Shown piece by piece: positions 1-7,301 of a stretch of 37,915 nucleotides of DNA. The notes under the pieces were generated by a model. That model was given only the letters and a program-made list of their open reading frames with translations. It was not told the origin of the DNA and searched no databases. The position numbers and the translations under genes are program-made. The stretch is taken from the NCBI GenBank assembly GCA_947628905.1, contig CANRBQ010000006.1, positions 1 to 37,915 on the forward strand, in the 5' to 3' direction. How positions within the stretch are numbered: position 1 is the stretch's first letter; each line of letters begins with the position of its first letter. The stretch comes from an uncultured Bacilli bacterium. GTDB taxonomy: Bacteria > Bacillota_I > Bacilli_A > RF39 > UBA660.

Positions 1-158
1 AAAGCAAAGAGTATTCTTTTTTTAAAGTTAATTTTTAAAAACTGTCCATAGGTAAGAAATATCTTAAAAATATAAATAATAAAATACTTGCCTAAGTTGC
101 TCTAACTTATTATTCTTGGGCAAGATTAAATTCCATGCGGGGTTCTCCTCGCTTTTTT
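1..158 (+). ncRNA. possible structured small RNA, 5' end cut by window (6S-like?)
   Basis: No coding frame is visible before the T-box promoter, but the stretch is structured. CTTGCC at 87-92 can pair with GGCAAG at 119-124, enclosing a nested AAGTT/AACTT hairpin. Bases 1-11 can pair imperfectly with 145-155. The unit ends in a GC-rich hairpin plus T-run. This resembles the general form of Firmicutes 6S RNA (long closing stem, small hairpin in the 3' strand), but the identification is inference only. The 5' end may lie outside the window. Confidence 0.3.
137..158 (+). terminator. intrinsic terminator
   Basis: GCGGGG-TTCT-CCTCGC forms a 6-bp stem with one G-T pair, followed by six T. It ends whatever is transcribed from the left edge and separates it from the glyQS T-box promoter. 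Confidence 0.72.
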
Positions 159-179
159 GGTTGTTCTGTTAATTTTTAC

Positions 180-208
180 TTGCTAAATATTAATTTTTAT
201 CATATAAT
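180..208 (+). promoter_or_regulatory. sigma-A promoter for the glyQS T-box leader
   Basis: TTGCTA (180-185), a 17-nt spacer and a perfect TATAAT (203-208). Transcription should start near 215, just upstream of the T-box leader. Confidence 0.72.
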
Positions 209-214
209 GAATAC

Positions 215-339
215 ATACAAGCGATGAAGGAAATGGCAAATCCGGAGCTATATAAAAAATTAAGGTGATTTCTCTAAAGGAAATAAGTAGGGTGGAACCG
301 CGCAGAATGCGTCCCTATGAATTCTTTTAGAGTTTTTTT
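215..339 (+). promoter_or_regulatory. T-box riboswitch (glycine) controlling glyQS
   Basis: The T-box sequence AGGGTGGAACCGCG (289-302) pairs with GCGTCCCT (309-316) to form the antiterminator. The variable T-box base is A (TGGA), which matches the U73 discriminator usual for bacterial tRNA-Gly. A GGC at 235-237 is a plausible specifier codon. Stem I looks short: only about 75 nt separate the predicted start from the T-box. The terminator arms are 272-282 and 322-332 (11 pairs, one G-T) followed by seven T at 333-339, so the terminator helix encloses the antiterminator instead of sharing its 3' strand with a downstream arm. Uncharged tRNA-Gly is expected to promote readthrough into glyQS. Confidence 0.9.
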
Positions 340-354
340 ATGGAGGAGATATTA

Positions 355-1734
355 ATGAAAGAGTTAACACAAGAAGAATTAGTTAATTATTGTAAACAAT
401 ATGGTTTTATATTTCAAGGAAGTGAAATATATGGAGGTTTAGCAAATACTTGGGATTATGGCCCTTTAGGAAGAGAATTAAAAGAAAATTTAAGAAGAGC
501 TTGGTGGAAAAAATTTGTACAAGAAAATCCATATAATTATGGGCTTGATAGTGCAATTTTAATGAATCCTGAAGTGTGGGTAGCAAGTGGACATGTAACA
601 AATTTTAATGATCCTTTAGTAGATTGTAAAGCTTGTAAAGCACGTTTTAGAGCAGATAAACTTGTTGAAGAACATTCTAATGGTACTCAAACTGGAGATG
701 GATGGAGTAATGAAGAACTAGAAAATTATATTAAAGATAATGGAATTAGTTGTCCTAAATGTGGTAAGAAAGATTTTACTCCAATAAGAAAGTTTAATTT
801 ATTGTTTGAAACTCATATGGGAGTTACGGAAGAAGCTAAGTCTAAAGTATACTTAAGAGGAGAAACTGCTCAAGGAATATTTGTTAATTTTTTAAATGTT
901 CAAAGAAGTATGAGACTTAAAGTGCCTTTTGGTATATGTCAGACTGGTAAAAGTTTTAGAAATGAAATAACTCCAGGAAACTTTATTTTTAGAACTAGAG
1001 AATTTGAACAAATGGAATTAGAATTTTTTTGTAAACCAAATGATGATTTAGAATGGTTTGGTTATTGGAAAAGTTTTTGTTTAGATTTTTTAAAATCTTT
1101 AGGAATTGATAAGGATAATTTAAGATATAGAGATCATGCAAAAGAAGAATTATCTTTTTATAGTAAAGCAACTACAGATATAGAATATAAATTCCCAATG
1201 GGTTGGGGTGAACTTTGGGGTATAGCGGATCGTACTGATTATGATTTAACTGTACATACAGAACATTCTAAAACAGATCTTAGATATTTAGATCCTGATA
1301 CTAATGAAAAATATTTACCTTTTGTTATTGAACCTAGTGTAGGATTAGATAGATTATTATATGCAGTTTTAGCAGATAGTTATAAGATAGAAACTTTAGA
1401 GAATGGGGATGAAAGACAAGTTCTTAAGATACATCCGGCTTTAGCCCCAATTAAAGTAACTATTTTACCATTAATAAAGAAAGTTCATGGAGATAAAGCA
1501 ATGGATATATATGGTGAATTATCTAAATATTTTATGTGTAGTATTGATACAGCTGGTTCAATTGGTAAAAGGTATAGAAGAAGTGATGCTGTTGGAACAC
1601 CAATATGTTTAACGGTTGATGATGAGACTATTAATAATGGAACAGTAACTTTAAGAAATAGAGATACAATGGAACAAGTAACATTAAAAATGGAAGAATT
1701 AAAAGATTATATTGAAAAAGAAATAATGTTTTAA
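355..1734 (+). CDS. glyQS: glycine--tRNA ligase, single-chain dimeric type
   Basis: Class II aminoacyl-tRNA synthetase that charges tRNA-Gly in the cytoplasm. The protein is 459 aa, the normal length for the homodimeric (eukaryote/Mollicutes/Staphylococcus-like) type, not the separate alpha/beta type. The N-terminus has the characteristic YGGLANTWDYGPLG stretch. Two Cys pairs (CKAC and CPKC) in the first third form the expected metal-binding insertion. Class II motif 2 (FRNE) is followed by REFEQME, and the C-terminal anticodon-binding domain contains GKRYRRSDAVGTP. The start is ATG 355 because GGAGGAG (342-348) is an ideal SD six bases upstream; an in-frame ATG at 340 overlaps that SD and lies at the end of the terminator T-run. 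It is controlled by the preceding glycine T-box. Identification is secure. Confidence 0.97.
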   Translation: MKELTQEELVNYCKQYGFIFQGSEIYGGLANTWDYGPLGRELKENLRRAWWKKFVQENPYNYGLDSAILMNPEVWVASGHVTNFNDPLVDCKACKARFRADKLVEEHSNGTQTGDGWSNEELENYIKDNGISCPKCGKKDFTPIRKFNLLFETHMGVTEEAKSKVYLRGETAQGIFVNFLNVQRSMRLKVPFGICQTGKSFRNEITPGNFIFRTREFEQMELEFFCKPNDDLEWFGYWKSFCLDFLKSLGIDKDNLRYRDHAKEELSFYSKATTDIEYKFPMGWGELWGIADRTDYDLTVHTEHSKTDLRYLDPDTNEKYLPFVIEPSVGLDRLLYAVLADSYKIETLENGDERQVLKIHPALAPIKVTILPLIKKVHGDKAMDIYGELSKYFMCSIDTAGSIGKRYRRSDAVGTPICLTVDDETINNGTVTLRNRDTMEQVTLKMEELKDYIEKEIMF

Positions 1735-1763
1735 ATTATGTAGTATCATAAATGATTTTGGAT

Positions 1764-1792
1764 TTGACAAAGATATAAAAATATAGTATATT
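1764..1792 (+). promoter_or_regulatory. strong sigma-A promoter for the type III antitoxin-like RNA
   Basis: Perfect TTGACA (1764-1769), a 17-nt spacer and TATATT (1787-1792). It lies directly upstream of a noncoding hairpin/pseudoknot region and the ToxN-like gene. The same two hexamers with the same spacing drive the tandem-repeat RNA at 25295-25323. Confidence 0.85.
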
Positions 1793-1798
1793 ATAAAT

Positions 1799-1895
1799 GC
1801 ATAAAAGATTTATGTTTTTCTCGCTCTCGGGTGGCGCGAGTAATAAATTATCCCGATAGTAGAAAAGAAAGACTTTTTGAGTTTTTCTTTTTTTT
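1799..1895 (+). ncRNA. putative type III antitoxin RNA (single pseudoknot)
   Basis: Between a consensus promoter and a strong terminator lies about 65 nt of noncoding sequence. A 5' hairpin CATAA-AAGAT-TTATG (1800-1814) comes first. Then CTCGC (1820-1824) pairs with GCGAG (1836-1840), and the loop segment TCGGG (1827-1831) can pair with downstream CCCGA (1852-1856), giving an H-type pseudoknot. Promoter, pseudoknot RNA, attenuating terminator, then toxin gene is the known order of type III toxin-antitoxin loci (ToxIN/AbiQ, CptIN, TenpIN). Known antitoxins carry about two or more tandem units; only one is visible here. A riboswitch or leader attenuator is the main alternative. Confidence 0.62.
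1863..1895 (+). terminator. intrinsic terminator/attenuator between antitoxin RNA and toxin gene
   Basis: The arms AAAAGAAAGACT (1863-1874) and AGTTTTTCTTTT (1880-1891) pair over 12 bp with one G-T, loop TTTTG, then further T. Type III toxin-antitoxin loci carry such a leaky terminator so that RNA exceeds toxin mRNA. Confidence 0.85.
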
Positions 1896-1923
1896 ATGGT
1901 TATTTTAAAGGAGGGTGATGGTT

Positions 1924-2307
1924 ATGAAAATAGAACCAGGATATTTATATCATATAAAAGAAGAATTTTTTAAAGTGTTTAGTAGTAAGAAATTAATGAA
2001 AAATCATGAAAATGGAGGAACTAGACCTACTTATTTTGCTATTAAAGAGGGAGATATTTTATGGTTTATTCCTATAAGTTCTAAAATATTAAAATATGAT
2101 AGAATTATTAGAAATAAAATAAAAAAGTATGGAGTTTGTAATTCAATACTAATTAGAGAAATATTTGGTAAAAAGCATGCTATTTTAATACAAAATGCTT
2201 TTCCAACTTTAGAAAAATATATTGATCATGTACATATGATAAATGGATGTCCTATAAAAGTTATAGAAAGTTTAGAAACAGAAATATTAATTTTAAAAAA
2301 TTATTAA
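1924..2307 (+). CDS. ToxN/AbiQ-like (CptN/TenpN group) endoribonuclease toxin, 3' end frameshifted
   Basis: Recognised as a type III toxin-antitoxin toxin, an RNase that processes and is inhibited by its repeat RNA. The N-terminus KIEPGYLYHIKEEFF is followed by ENGGTRPTYFAI, ILWFIPISSK and an AFPTLEKYIDHVHMINGCP segment, the pattern I associate with the CptN/TenpN branch. The assignment is from memory, not a search. The start chosen is ATG 1924, nine bases after AAAGGAGG (1907-1914); GTG 1915 and ATG 1918 are too close to that SD. This frame stops at 2305-2307 after 127 aa, short of the roughly 150-190 aa usual for the family. The missing C-terminus is present in the -1 frame up to 2396 (about 157 aa if joined). 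It could be a pseudogene, a one-base indel artefact in the A-run, or a programmed frameshift. Confidence 0.68.
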   Translation: MKIEPGYLYHIKEEFFKVFSSKKLMKNHENGGTRPTYFAIKEGDILWFIPISSKILKYDRIIRNKIKKYGVCNSILIREIFGKKHAILIQNAFPTLEKYIDHVHMINGCPIKVIESLETEILILKNY

Positions 2308-2396
2308 TATTAAAGAGAAAGGGAATTAATTTATTTTTTATGGATATTGATAAAATGAAGGAAGAATTATTAAGTGAAGATTTAATGGTTAATTAA
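2292..2396 (+). other. slippery heptamer and out-of-frame toxin C-terminus
   Basis: In the toxin frame, bases 2292-2298 read T TTA AAA, a canonical -1 slippery heptamer, with six A in a row (2295-2300). After a -1 shift the reading continues from 2298 as KLLILKRKGINLFFMDIDKM and on to a stop at 2394-2396. This has the LxxKRGxxLFFxDI flavour of the family's C-terminal helix, so it is very probably the natural end of the protein. Whether ribosomes, RNA polymerase slippage or only an ancestor made the joined protein cannot be told from sequence. Confidence 0.6.
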
Positions 2397-2406
2397 GATA
2401 TGTTAC

Positions 2407-2435
2407 TTGATGTAAGAAGAAATATATTTTATAAT
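2407..2435 (+). promoter_or_regulatory. sigma-A promoter for dnaB-dnaI
   Basis: TTGATG (2407-2412), 17-nt spacer, TATAAT (2430-2435). It starts just after the out-of-frame toxin end, so dnaB-dnaI does not depend on readthrough from glyQS or the toxin locus. Confidence 0.75.
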
Positions 2436-2462
2436 ATAGGTGTTAGTTAGGAGGTATTATTT

Positions 2463-3734
2463 ATGAAGTTAATTACATTATTACCGGCAGATAAATATGT
2501 AGTTATAAATAAGACTATCTTAACAGAAATAGATAAGAAAAATTTAATTAATTTATATGAGCCTATTATTGGGTTTAGTGCTGTTAGTTTATATTTAACT
2601 TTATGGAGTGATTTAGATAGATTAGAACTTATGAGTAAAGATTTTAATCATCATCATTTAATGAGTATACTTAAATGTGATTTAGAAACAATTAAGTTAG
2701 CAAGAGAAGCATTAGAGGCAGTAGGGCTTATGAAAACTTATTATAAAGAGGGAGATATTAATTCTTATGTTTATGAACTTTATTCACCTTTAAGTGCAGG
2801 AGAGTTTTTTAATAATCCGATTTTAAATATTGTTTTATATAACAATATTGGGGAAATAGAATATAATGAACTTAAAAAAATATATAAAAAAGTTAATATA
2901 GATCTAAGAGATTATGAAGAAATAACTAAAACTCTTAATGAAACATTTGAATCAACTAGTATGGGAGTAGTAGAAGCTAGAGAAAGAGAAACTTTGCCTT
3001 TAAATATTAAATCAGATATAGATTTTGATTTAATTATTAGTAGTATTCCTAAAGGAATTATAAATGAGAAGATATTTAATAAAAAGATGCGAGAATTAAT
3101 TGTTAATATAGCTTTTATTTATAATTTAGATACTTTAAAGATAATAGAATTAATTAGAGTAAGTATTAATGATAAAGGAGGAATAGATAAAGAAACATTA
3201 AGAAAAAGTGCTAGAAAGTATTATCAATTTAATAATGGTACTTTACCGACGCTTATTTATAGAACTCAACCAGAGTATTTGAGAAAGCCAATGGGAGATA
3301 ATTCTAAAAAAGGAAGAATTATTGCGGTTTTTGAAAATACTTCTCCTTATGATTTTTTAAAGAATAAATATGGGGGATCTAATCCTACGCCTAGAGATTT
3401 AAAGTTATTAGAGTTTTTAATTATTGATTTAGAATTACAACCGGCAGTGGTTAATGTTTTAATTGATTATGTATTAAAAAAGAATAATAATAAACTTACT
3501 AGTAGTTATGTGGAAACTATCGCGGGACAATGGAAAAGAGCAGGCTTAAAAACAGCTCAGGAGGCGATGGATTTTGCGGAAAAAGAACATAAAAAGATGA
3601 CAAGGAAGAAAGATGTTAAAAATTCTGTTAAAGAAAGTAAAGTACCTATTTGGTTTGATAAAGAAATAGAAAAAGAAGAAGTTAGTGCAGAAGAAGCAGA
3701 AGAATTAGAAGAATTATTTAAGGAATTTAGGTGA
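2463..3734 (+). CDS. dnaB: replication initiation and membrane attachment protein DnaB
   Basis: Bacilli-type DnaB, the helicase co-loader that works with DnaD and DnaI at oriC and at stalled forks; it is not the replicative helicase. The 423-aa protein begins with the family-typical LLPADKYVV and LYEPIIGFSAVSLYLTLW. A C-terminal DnaB/DnaD-type helical region includes LIDYVLKKNNNKL, YVETIAGQWKRAGLKTAQEA and an acidic tail. Start ATG 2463 follows GGAGG (2450-2454) by eight bases. It overlaps nothing but sits one base from dnaI, so the two are co-transcribed and probably translationally coupled, as in other Bacilli. Confidence rests on both sequence pattern and the dnaI neighbour. Confidence 0.93.
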   Translation: MKLITLLPADKYVVINKTILTEIDKKNLINLYEPIIGFSAVSLYLTLWSDLDRLELMSKDFNHHHLMSILKCDLETIKLAREALEAVGLMKTYYKEGDINSYVYELYSPLSAGEFFNNPILNIVLYNNIGEIEYNELKKIYKKVNIDLRDYEEITKTLNETFESTSMGVVEARERETLPLNIKSDIDFDLIISSIPKGIINEKIFNKKMRELIVNIAFIYNLDTLKIIELIRVSINDKGGIDKETLRKSARKYYQFNNGTLPTLIYRTQPEYLRKPMGDNSKKGRIIAVFENTSPYDFLKNKYGGSNPTPRDLKLLEFLIIDLELQPAVVNVLIDYVLKKNNNKLTSSYVETIAGQWKRAGLKTAQEAMDFAEKEHKKMTRKKDVKNSVKESKVPIWFDKEIEKEEVSAEEAEELEELFKEFR

Positions 3735-3735
3735 G

Positions 3736-4629
3736 ATGATGGAAAGTATTAAAAAATTTGATAGAAAAAATATGCAAAATGAACTAAAAAATAATTATCA
3801 AGAAGCTTTAAAAGATGAAACATTTAAGAAATTAGTTAATGATTTAAAGCTAGATAATAAAACAGCTAGTTTAAATACAACTATGCTTTTAGATTCTTGT
3901 ATGGAGCTTAAAAATTGTCATAATTGTAAGGGTATTTATGAATGTCAAAATAAAGTATTAGGGCATTATTTATATCCAAGAGCTACAGGTAATATTTTAG
4001 AATTAGTTTATGTTCCTTGTAAATATCAAAAAGAACAAGATAGATTAATGGAACTTAGAAATAATTCTACTAAAGAACTGCAAAATGCCCGATTTAAAGA
4101 TATAGATATGTCAGATAAAAAGAGAATTAAGTTAATTAAATGGATTAAAGAGTTTTATGATAATTTTAGTGTAGTTGGAGATTTTAAGGGGTTATATTTA
4201 CATGGAGTTTTTGGCAGTGGTAAAACTTATTTAATTAATGCTTTATTAAATGAACTTAAAATAAATAAAAAAGTAGATTCTATTTCTATATATTATCCTG
4301 AAGCTTTAAAAGATTTAAAAGAAGATTGGGATACTTATAGTGAAAAAATTAATAGTTATGCAAGTGTACCTATTTTACTTATAGATGATATTGGAGCAGA
4401 ACAAGTAAGTGAATGGGGAAGAGATGAAGTTTTAGGAACAATTTTACAAGCTAGAATGAATAATCATTTAACAACTTTTTTTACATCTAATTTAACAATT
4501 GAAGAGTTAGAAGAACATCTTGCTAATACTAAAACATCTCTGGATCGGGTTAAAGCTAGAAGAATAATTGAAAGAATTAAACAATTAACAGTAGATTTAG
4601 AATTAATAAGTGAAAATAAAAGAAAATAG
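3736..4629 (+). CDS. dnaI: primosomal protein DnaI, helicase loader ATPase
   Basis: AAA+ ATPase that loads the replicative helicase. At 297 aa it has the family's normal size. Residues about 55-95 carry five cysteines (C55, C61, C64, C70, C95) matching the zinc-binding N-terminal region that contacts the helicase. Walker A is GVFGSGKT (157-164), Walker B is LLIDDIGAE, and an arginine-rich tail follows (VKARRIIERI). Start ATG 3736 lies one base after the dnaB stop, with AGGTGAG as SD; ATG 3739 is an equal alternative. The stop codon lies inside a perfect hairpin shared with the convergent gene on the other strand. Confidence 0.95.
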   Translation: MMESIKKFDRKNMQNELKNNYQEALKDETFKKLVNDLKLDNKTASLNTTMLLDSCMELKNCHNCKGIYECQNKVLGHYLYPRATGNILELVYVPCKYQKEQDRLMELRNNSTKELQNARFKDIDMSDKKRIKLIKWIKEFYDNFSVVGDFKGLYLHGVFGSGKTYLINALLNELKINKKVDSISIYYPEALKDLKEDWDTYSEKINSYASVPILLIDDIGAEQVSEWGRDEVLGTILQARMNNHLTTFFTSNLTIEELEEHLANTKTSLDRVKARRIIERIKQLTVDLELISENKRK

Positions 4630-4644
4630 CAAAACTGCTATTTT
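4623..4644. terminator. bidirectional terminator between dnaI and the thioredoxin-like gene
   Basis: AAAATAGCA-AAAC-TGCTATTTT is a perfect 9-bp hairpin with A and T flanks that serve both strands. The stop codons of both convergent genes lie within its arms. Confidence 0.85.
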
Positions 4645-5222
4645 AAATTTTCTTCAACAATATCTAGGTTAGAATTATTTGCTATAGTTTTAGAAACTAT
4701 GTCAGTATAAGTATTACTATTATGAGCTTCTGTTATTTTAGTACGAATGTCTAAATCAAAGCTATCTAAGAAACCTGCTAGGTAATAATCACCAATTACT
4801 ATTAGGGGAACGCCTACACAATCTTCATTGTTTAGGTCATTACAAACTTGTTCTTTTAATTTTTTGTTGTTAGGATTTTTCCAAGTTTCATACATTTTTA
4901 CATCTAAATAATCATATTCGGGAAGAATAGTTTTAAAATAAGCTTCTGCTGCAGTACAGTGAGGACATCCTTCACCACGGAATATATATACGGTAACATG
5001 ATTATTTGCAGAATTAGTTTTATTAGTATCTAAAATATTATTTTCAGGTTTCATAGTAGGGGAATCACTATCTATATTTTCATTAGAAGTATTATTGGTT
5101 ATGTTTTTAGTAGATGTAGCATTTGTACTAGGCATTAAAATATACATGCCTCCAATAGTTAAACCTAAAACTCCCATAGTTCCTAATATACATAAAAAAA
5201 TTGTAATTAAAGTTTTTTTCAT
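4638..5222 (-). CDS. membrane-anchored thioredoxin-fold protein (CPHC motif)
   Basis: A 194-aa protein with one N-terminal membrane segment (about residues 4-29), a low-complexity Asn/Thr/Ser linker (about 32-73) and a thioredoxin-like domain beginning at VTVYIFRGEGCPHCTAAEAYF. The redox motif is CPHC. A second Cys pair (VCNDLNNEDC) and a cis-Pro-like VGVPLIVIGDYYLAGF follow, so the domain faces the outside of the membrane. Its substrate is not evident. It is transcribed alone from a good promoter (5241-5269) and ends in a terminator shared with dnaI. The SD GAGGT precedes the ATG. A role in extracytoplasmic disulfide chemistry is likely; the exact family is uncertain. Confidence 0.8.
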   Translation of the reverse strand: MKKTLITIFLCILGTMGVLGLTIGGMYILMPSTNATSTKNITNNTSNENIDSDSPTMKPENNILDTNKTNSANNHVTVYIFRGEGCPHCTAAEAYFKTILPEYDYLDVKMYETWKNPNNKKLKEQVCNDLNNEDCVGVPLIVIGDYYLAGFLDSFDLDIRTKITEAHNSNTYTDIVSKTIANNSNLDIVEENLK

Positions 5223-5240
5223 TTCTCATACCTCGTACTT

Positions 5241-5269
5241 ATTATATAATATTATTGTAAGATTTTCAA
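5241..5269 (-). promoter_or_regulatory. sigma-A promoter for the thioredoxin-like gene
   Basis: On the minus strand TTGAAA (complement of 5264-5269), 17-nt spacer, TATAAT (complement of 5241-5246). It diverges from the parE promoter 23 bases away. Confidence 0.8.
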
Positions 5270-5291
5270 TTGTAAAATAATGTTAACTTGT

Positions 5292-5320
5292 TTTACATTT
5301 TTTAATTTATTTGTTATAAT
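5292..5320 (+). promoter_or_regulatory. sigma-A promoter for parE
   Basis: TTTACA (5292-5297), 17-nt spacer, TATAAT (5315-5320), with an extended -10 TG at 5312-5313. Confidence 0.82.
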
Positions 5321-5340
5321 GGTTGATAGGGTGAATAGTA

Positions 5341-7257
5341 ATGGCAAAAGAAAAGAAGTATGATGCATCATCAATTAAGATATTAGAAGGTTTAGAAGCA
5401 GTAAGAAAAAGACCAGGTATGTATATTGGTTCAACAGATAAAAGAGGATTACATCATCTAGTTTGGGAGATTGTAGATAATTCAATTGATGAAATAATTA
5501 ATGGCTATGGTAATTATATAAAAATAGTAATGCATAAAGATGGAAGTATTACAATCGCTGATAATGGTCGAGGAGTGCCAACTGGAATGCATGAATCGGG
5601 AAAGAGTACTCCAGAAGTTATTTATACAGTATTACATGCTGGTGGTAAATTTGAAGAAGGTAATTATAAAGTAAGTGGAGGCCTACATGGTGTAGGTGGT
5701 TCAGTTGTTAATGCTTTATCAAAGAAAATGGATGTTATAATATATAGAGATGGGGAAATAAGTAATATTCGTTTTTGTAATGGGGGAGAAGTGGAAAGTC
5801 CTTTAAAAAAGATTGGTACTACTAATAAAACAGGAACAATTGTAACTTTTTTACCTGATTATGATATATTTAAAAATTGTCAATTTTCTTATACAACAAT
5901 TACAGAAAGAATGCAAGAAAGTGCTTTTTTAATTCCTAATGTAACTATTGAAGTTATTGATGAAGATAGTAATAAGGAAGTTAAATTTCATTATGAAAAT
6001 GGTTTAGTTAATTTTGTAGAATATATGAATGAAGATAAAGAAACTTTATGTAAAGTTATTAATTTTTCCGCTTCTAAGAATGGAATTGAAGTAGATGTAG
6101 CACTGCAATATACAGATACGTATAATGAGAATATTTTATCATTTGTTAATAATGTTAAAACAATTGATGGGGGTACTCATGAAGTAGGTTTTAAAACAGG
6201 TATTACTAAAGCATTTAATGATTATGTAAAGAATAATAATATTTTAAAAGGAAAAGATGCGACATTTGAGGGTAGTGATGTAAGAGAAGGTTTAAGTGCT
6301 GTCATTAATTTAAAGATTCCAGAAGCTTTGTTACAATTTGAAGGCCAAACTAAAGGAAAATTAGGAACACCAGAAGCTAGAAGTATTACAGATGCTATAA
6401 CTTATGAAAATTTAAAATTCTTTTTAGAAGAAAATAAAGAAGTTGCTTTAAATATTATTAATAAAGCAAGTAAAAGTAAACTTGCAAGAGAAGCGGCTAG
6501 AAAAGCACGTGAAGAAGCTCGTAATGGAAAAGGTAAAACTAAATTAGAAAAAAATTTATCTGGTAAGTTTGCACCAGCATCAACTAAAAATCCTAAATTA
6601 AATGAATTATTTTTAGTAGAAGGAGATTCGGCTGGAGGATCAGCTAAAGGAGGACGTAATAGACGTTTTCAAGCAATACTTCCTTTAAGGGGTAAAGTTA
6701 TTAATGCTGAGAAAGCTAATGTTTCAGATATTTTAAAAAATGAAGAAATTAATACAATAATTCATACTATAGGGGCAGGTGTAGGTCCAGAGTTTGAGGC
6801 TAAAGATTCTAATTATGATAAAGTAATAATTATGACTGATGCTGATGTTGATGGTTCACATATACAGATACTTCTCTTAACGTTCTTTTATAGATTTATG
6901 AGGCCTTTAATTGAGGCTGGTAAACTTTATATTGCTAAGCCACCTTTATATAAAATTGAGTATGGCAAGAAACATTTTTATGCTTATTCAGATGAAGAAA
7001 GATATCAGATTGTAGCGGATAATACGGGAAAACCAGATATATCGCGAAATAAAGGTTTAGGAGAAATGAATGCCGAGGAACTTTGGGATACAACTATGAA
7101 TCCTGATACACGTAGTTTAATAAGAGTAAATATATATGATGCTGCTTTAGCAGAAAAAAGAGTTTCAGTTTTAATGGGAGATAAAGTGGAACCAAGAAAA
7201 GATTGGATAGAAGAAAATATTGTATTTACAATGGAAGATGATTATAGAGCAAGTTAG
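5341..7257 (+). CDS. parE: DNA topoisomerase IV subunit B
   Basis: ATPase subunit of topoisomerase IV, which decatenates daughter chromosomes together with ParC. The 638-aa protein has the GHKL ATPase motifs EIVDNSIDE, DNGRGVPTG and GGLHGVGGS. The TOPRIM domain shows EGDSAGGSAKGGRNR and the metal-binding TDADVDGSHI, followed by QRY-like GLGEMNAEELW. ParE is preferred over GyrB because the N-terminus and the FVNNVKTIDGGTHEVGFKT stretch match Bacilli ParE, and the A subunit downstream also reads as ParC. The SD AGGGTGA precedes ATG 5341. A short terminator overlaps the stop, so parE is separated from the metal genes that follow. Confidence 0.93.
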   Translation: MAKEKKYDASSIKILEGLEAVRKRPGMYIGSTDKRGLHHLVWEIVDNSIDEIINGYGNYIKIVMHKDGSITIADNGRGVPTGMHESGKSTPEVIYTVLHAGGKFEEGNYKVSGGLHGVGGSVVNALSKKMDVIIYRDGEISNIRFCNGGEVESPLKKIGTTNKTGTIVTFLPDYDIFKNCQFSYTTITERMQESAFLIPNVTIEVIDEDSNKEVKFHYENGLVNFVEYMNEDKETLCKVINFSASKNGIEVDVALQYTDTYNENILSFVNNVKTIDGGTHEVGFKTGITKAFNDYVKNNNILKGKDATFEGSDVREGLSAVINLKIPEALLQFEGQTKGKLGTPEARSITDAITYENLKFFLEENKEVALNIINKASKSKLAREAARKAREEARNGKGKTKLEKNLSGKFAPASTKNPKLNELFLVEGDSAGGSAKGGRNRRFQAILPLRGKVINAEKANVSDILKNEEINTIIHTIGAGVGPEFEAKDSNYDKVIIMTDADVDGSHIQILLLTFFYRFMRPLIEAGKLYIAKPPLYKIEYGKKHFYAYSDEERYQIVADNTGKPDISRNKGLGEMNAEELWDTTMNPDTRSLIRVNIYDAALAEKRVSVLMGDKVEPRKDWIEENIVFTMEDDYRAS

Positions 7258-7266
7258 CTCTTTTTT
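7246..7266 (+). terminator. intrinsic terminator after parE
   Basis: AGAGC-AAGTTA-GCTCT followed by T-run; the parE stop codon lies in the loop and arm. Confidence 0.7.
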
Positions 7267-7267
7267 G

Positions 7268-7296
7268 TTGACTTTGTTGTCAAGTAAGCATATAAT
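7268..7296 (+). promoter_or_regulatory. sigma-A promoter for the arsR-family regulator and metal ATPase
   Basis: TTGACT (7268-7273), 17-nt spacer, TATAAT (7291-7296). The operator described next begins six bases after the -10, over the transcription start. Confidence 0.85.
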
Positions 7297-7301
7297 TTAA
7301 T

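Noticed and set aside
340-354. ATG 340 as the glyQS start
   Set aside because: It overlaps the SD sequence and the end of the T-box terminator T-run; ATG 355 has ideal SD spacing.
2298-2396. A separate small gene downstream of the toxin
   Set aside because: The -1 frame has no start with an SD near 2300 and its sequence fits the missing C-terminus of the toxin, so it is treated as part of that gene.
3720-3740. Mycoplasma-type genetic code (UGA = Trp), considered because of extreme AT richness
   Set aside because: TGA ends dnaB, the Rpn gene, yqeH and the NUDIX gene, and Trp codons are TGG throughout.
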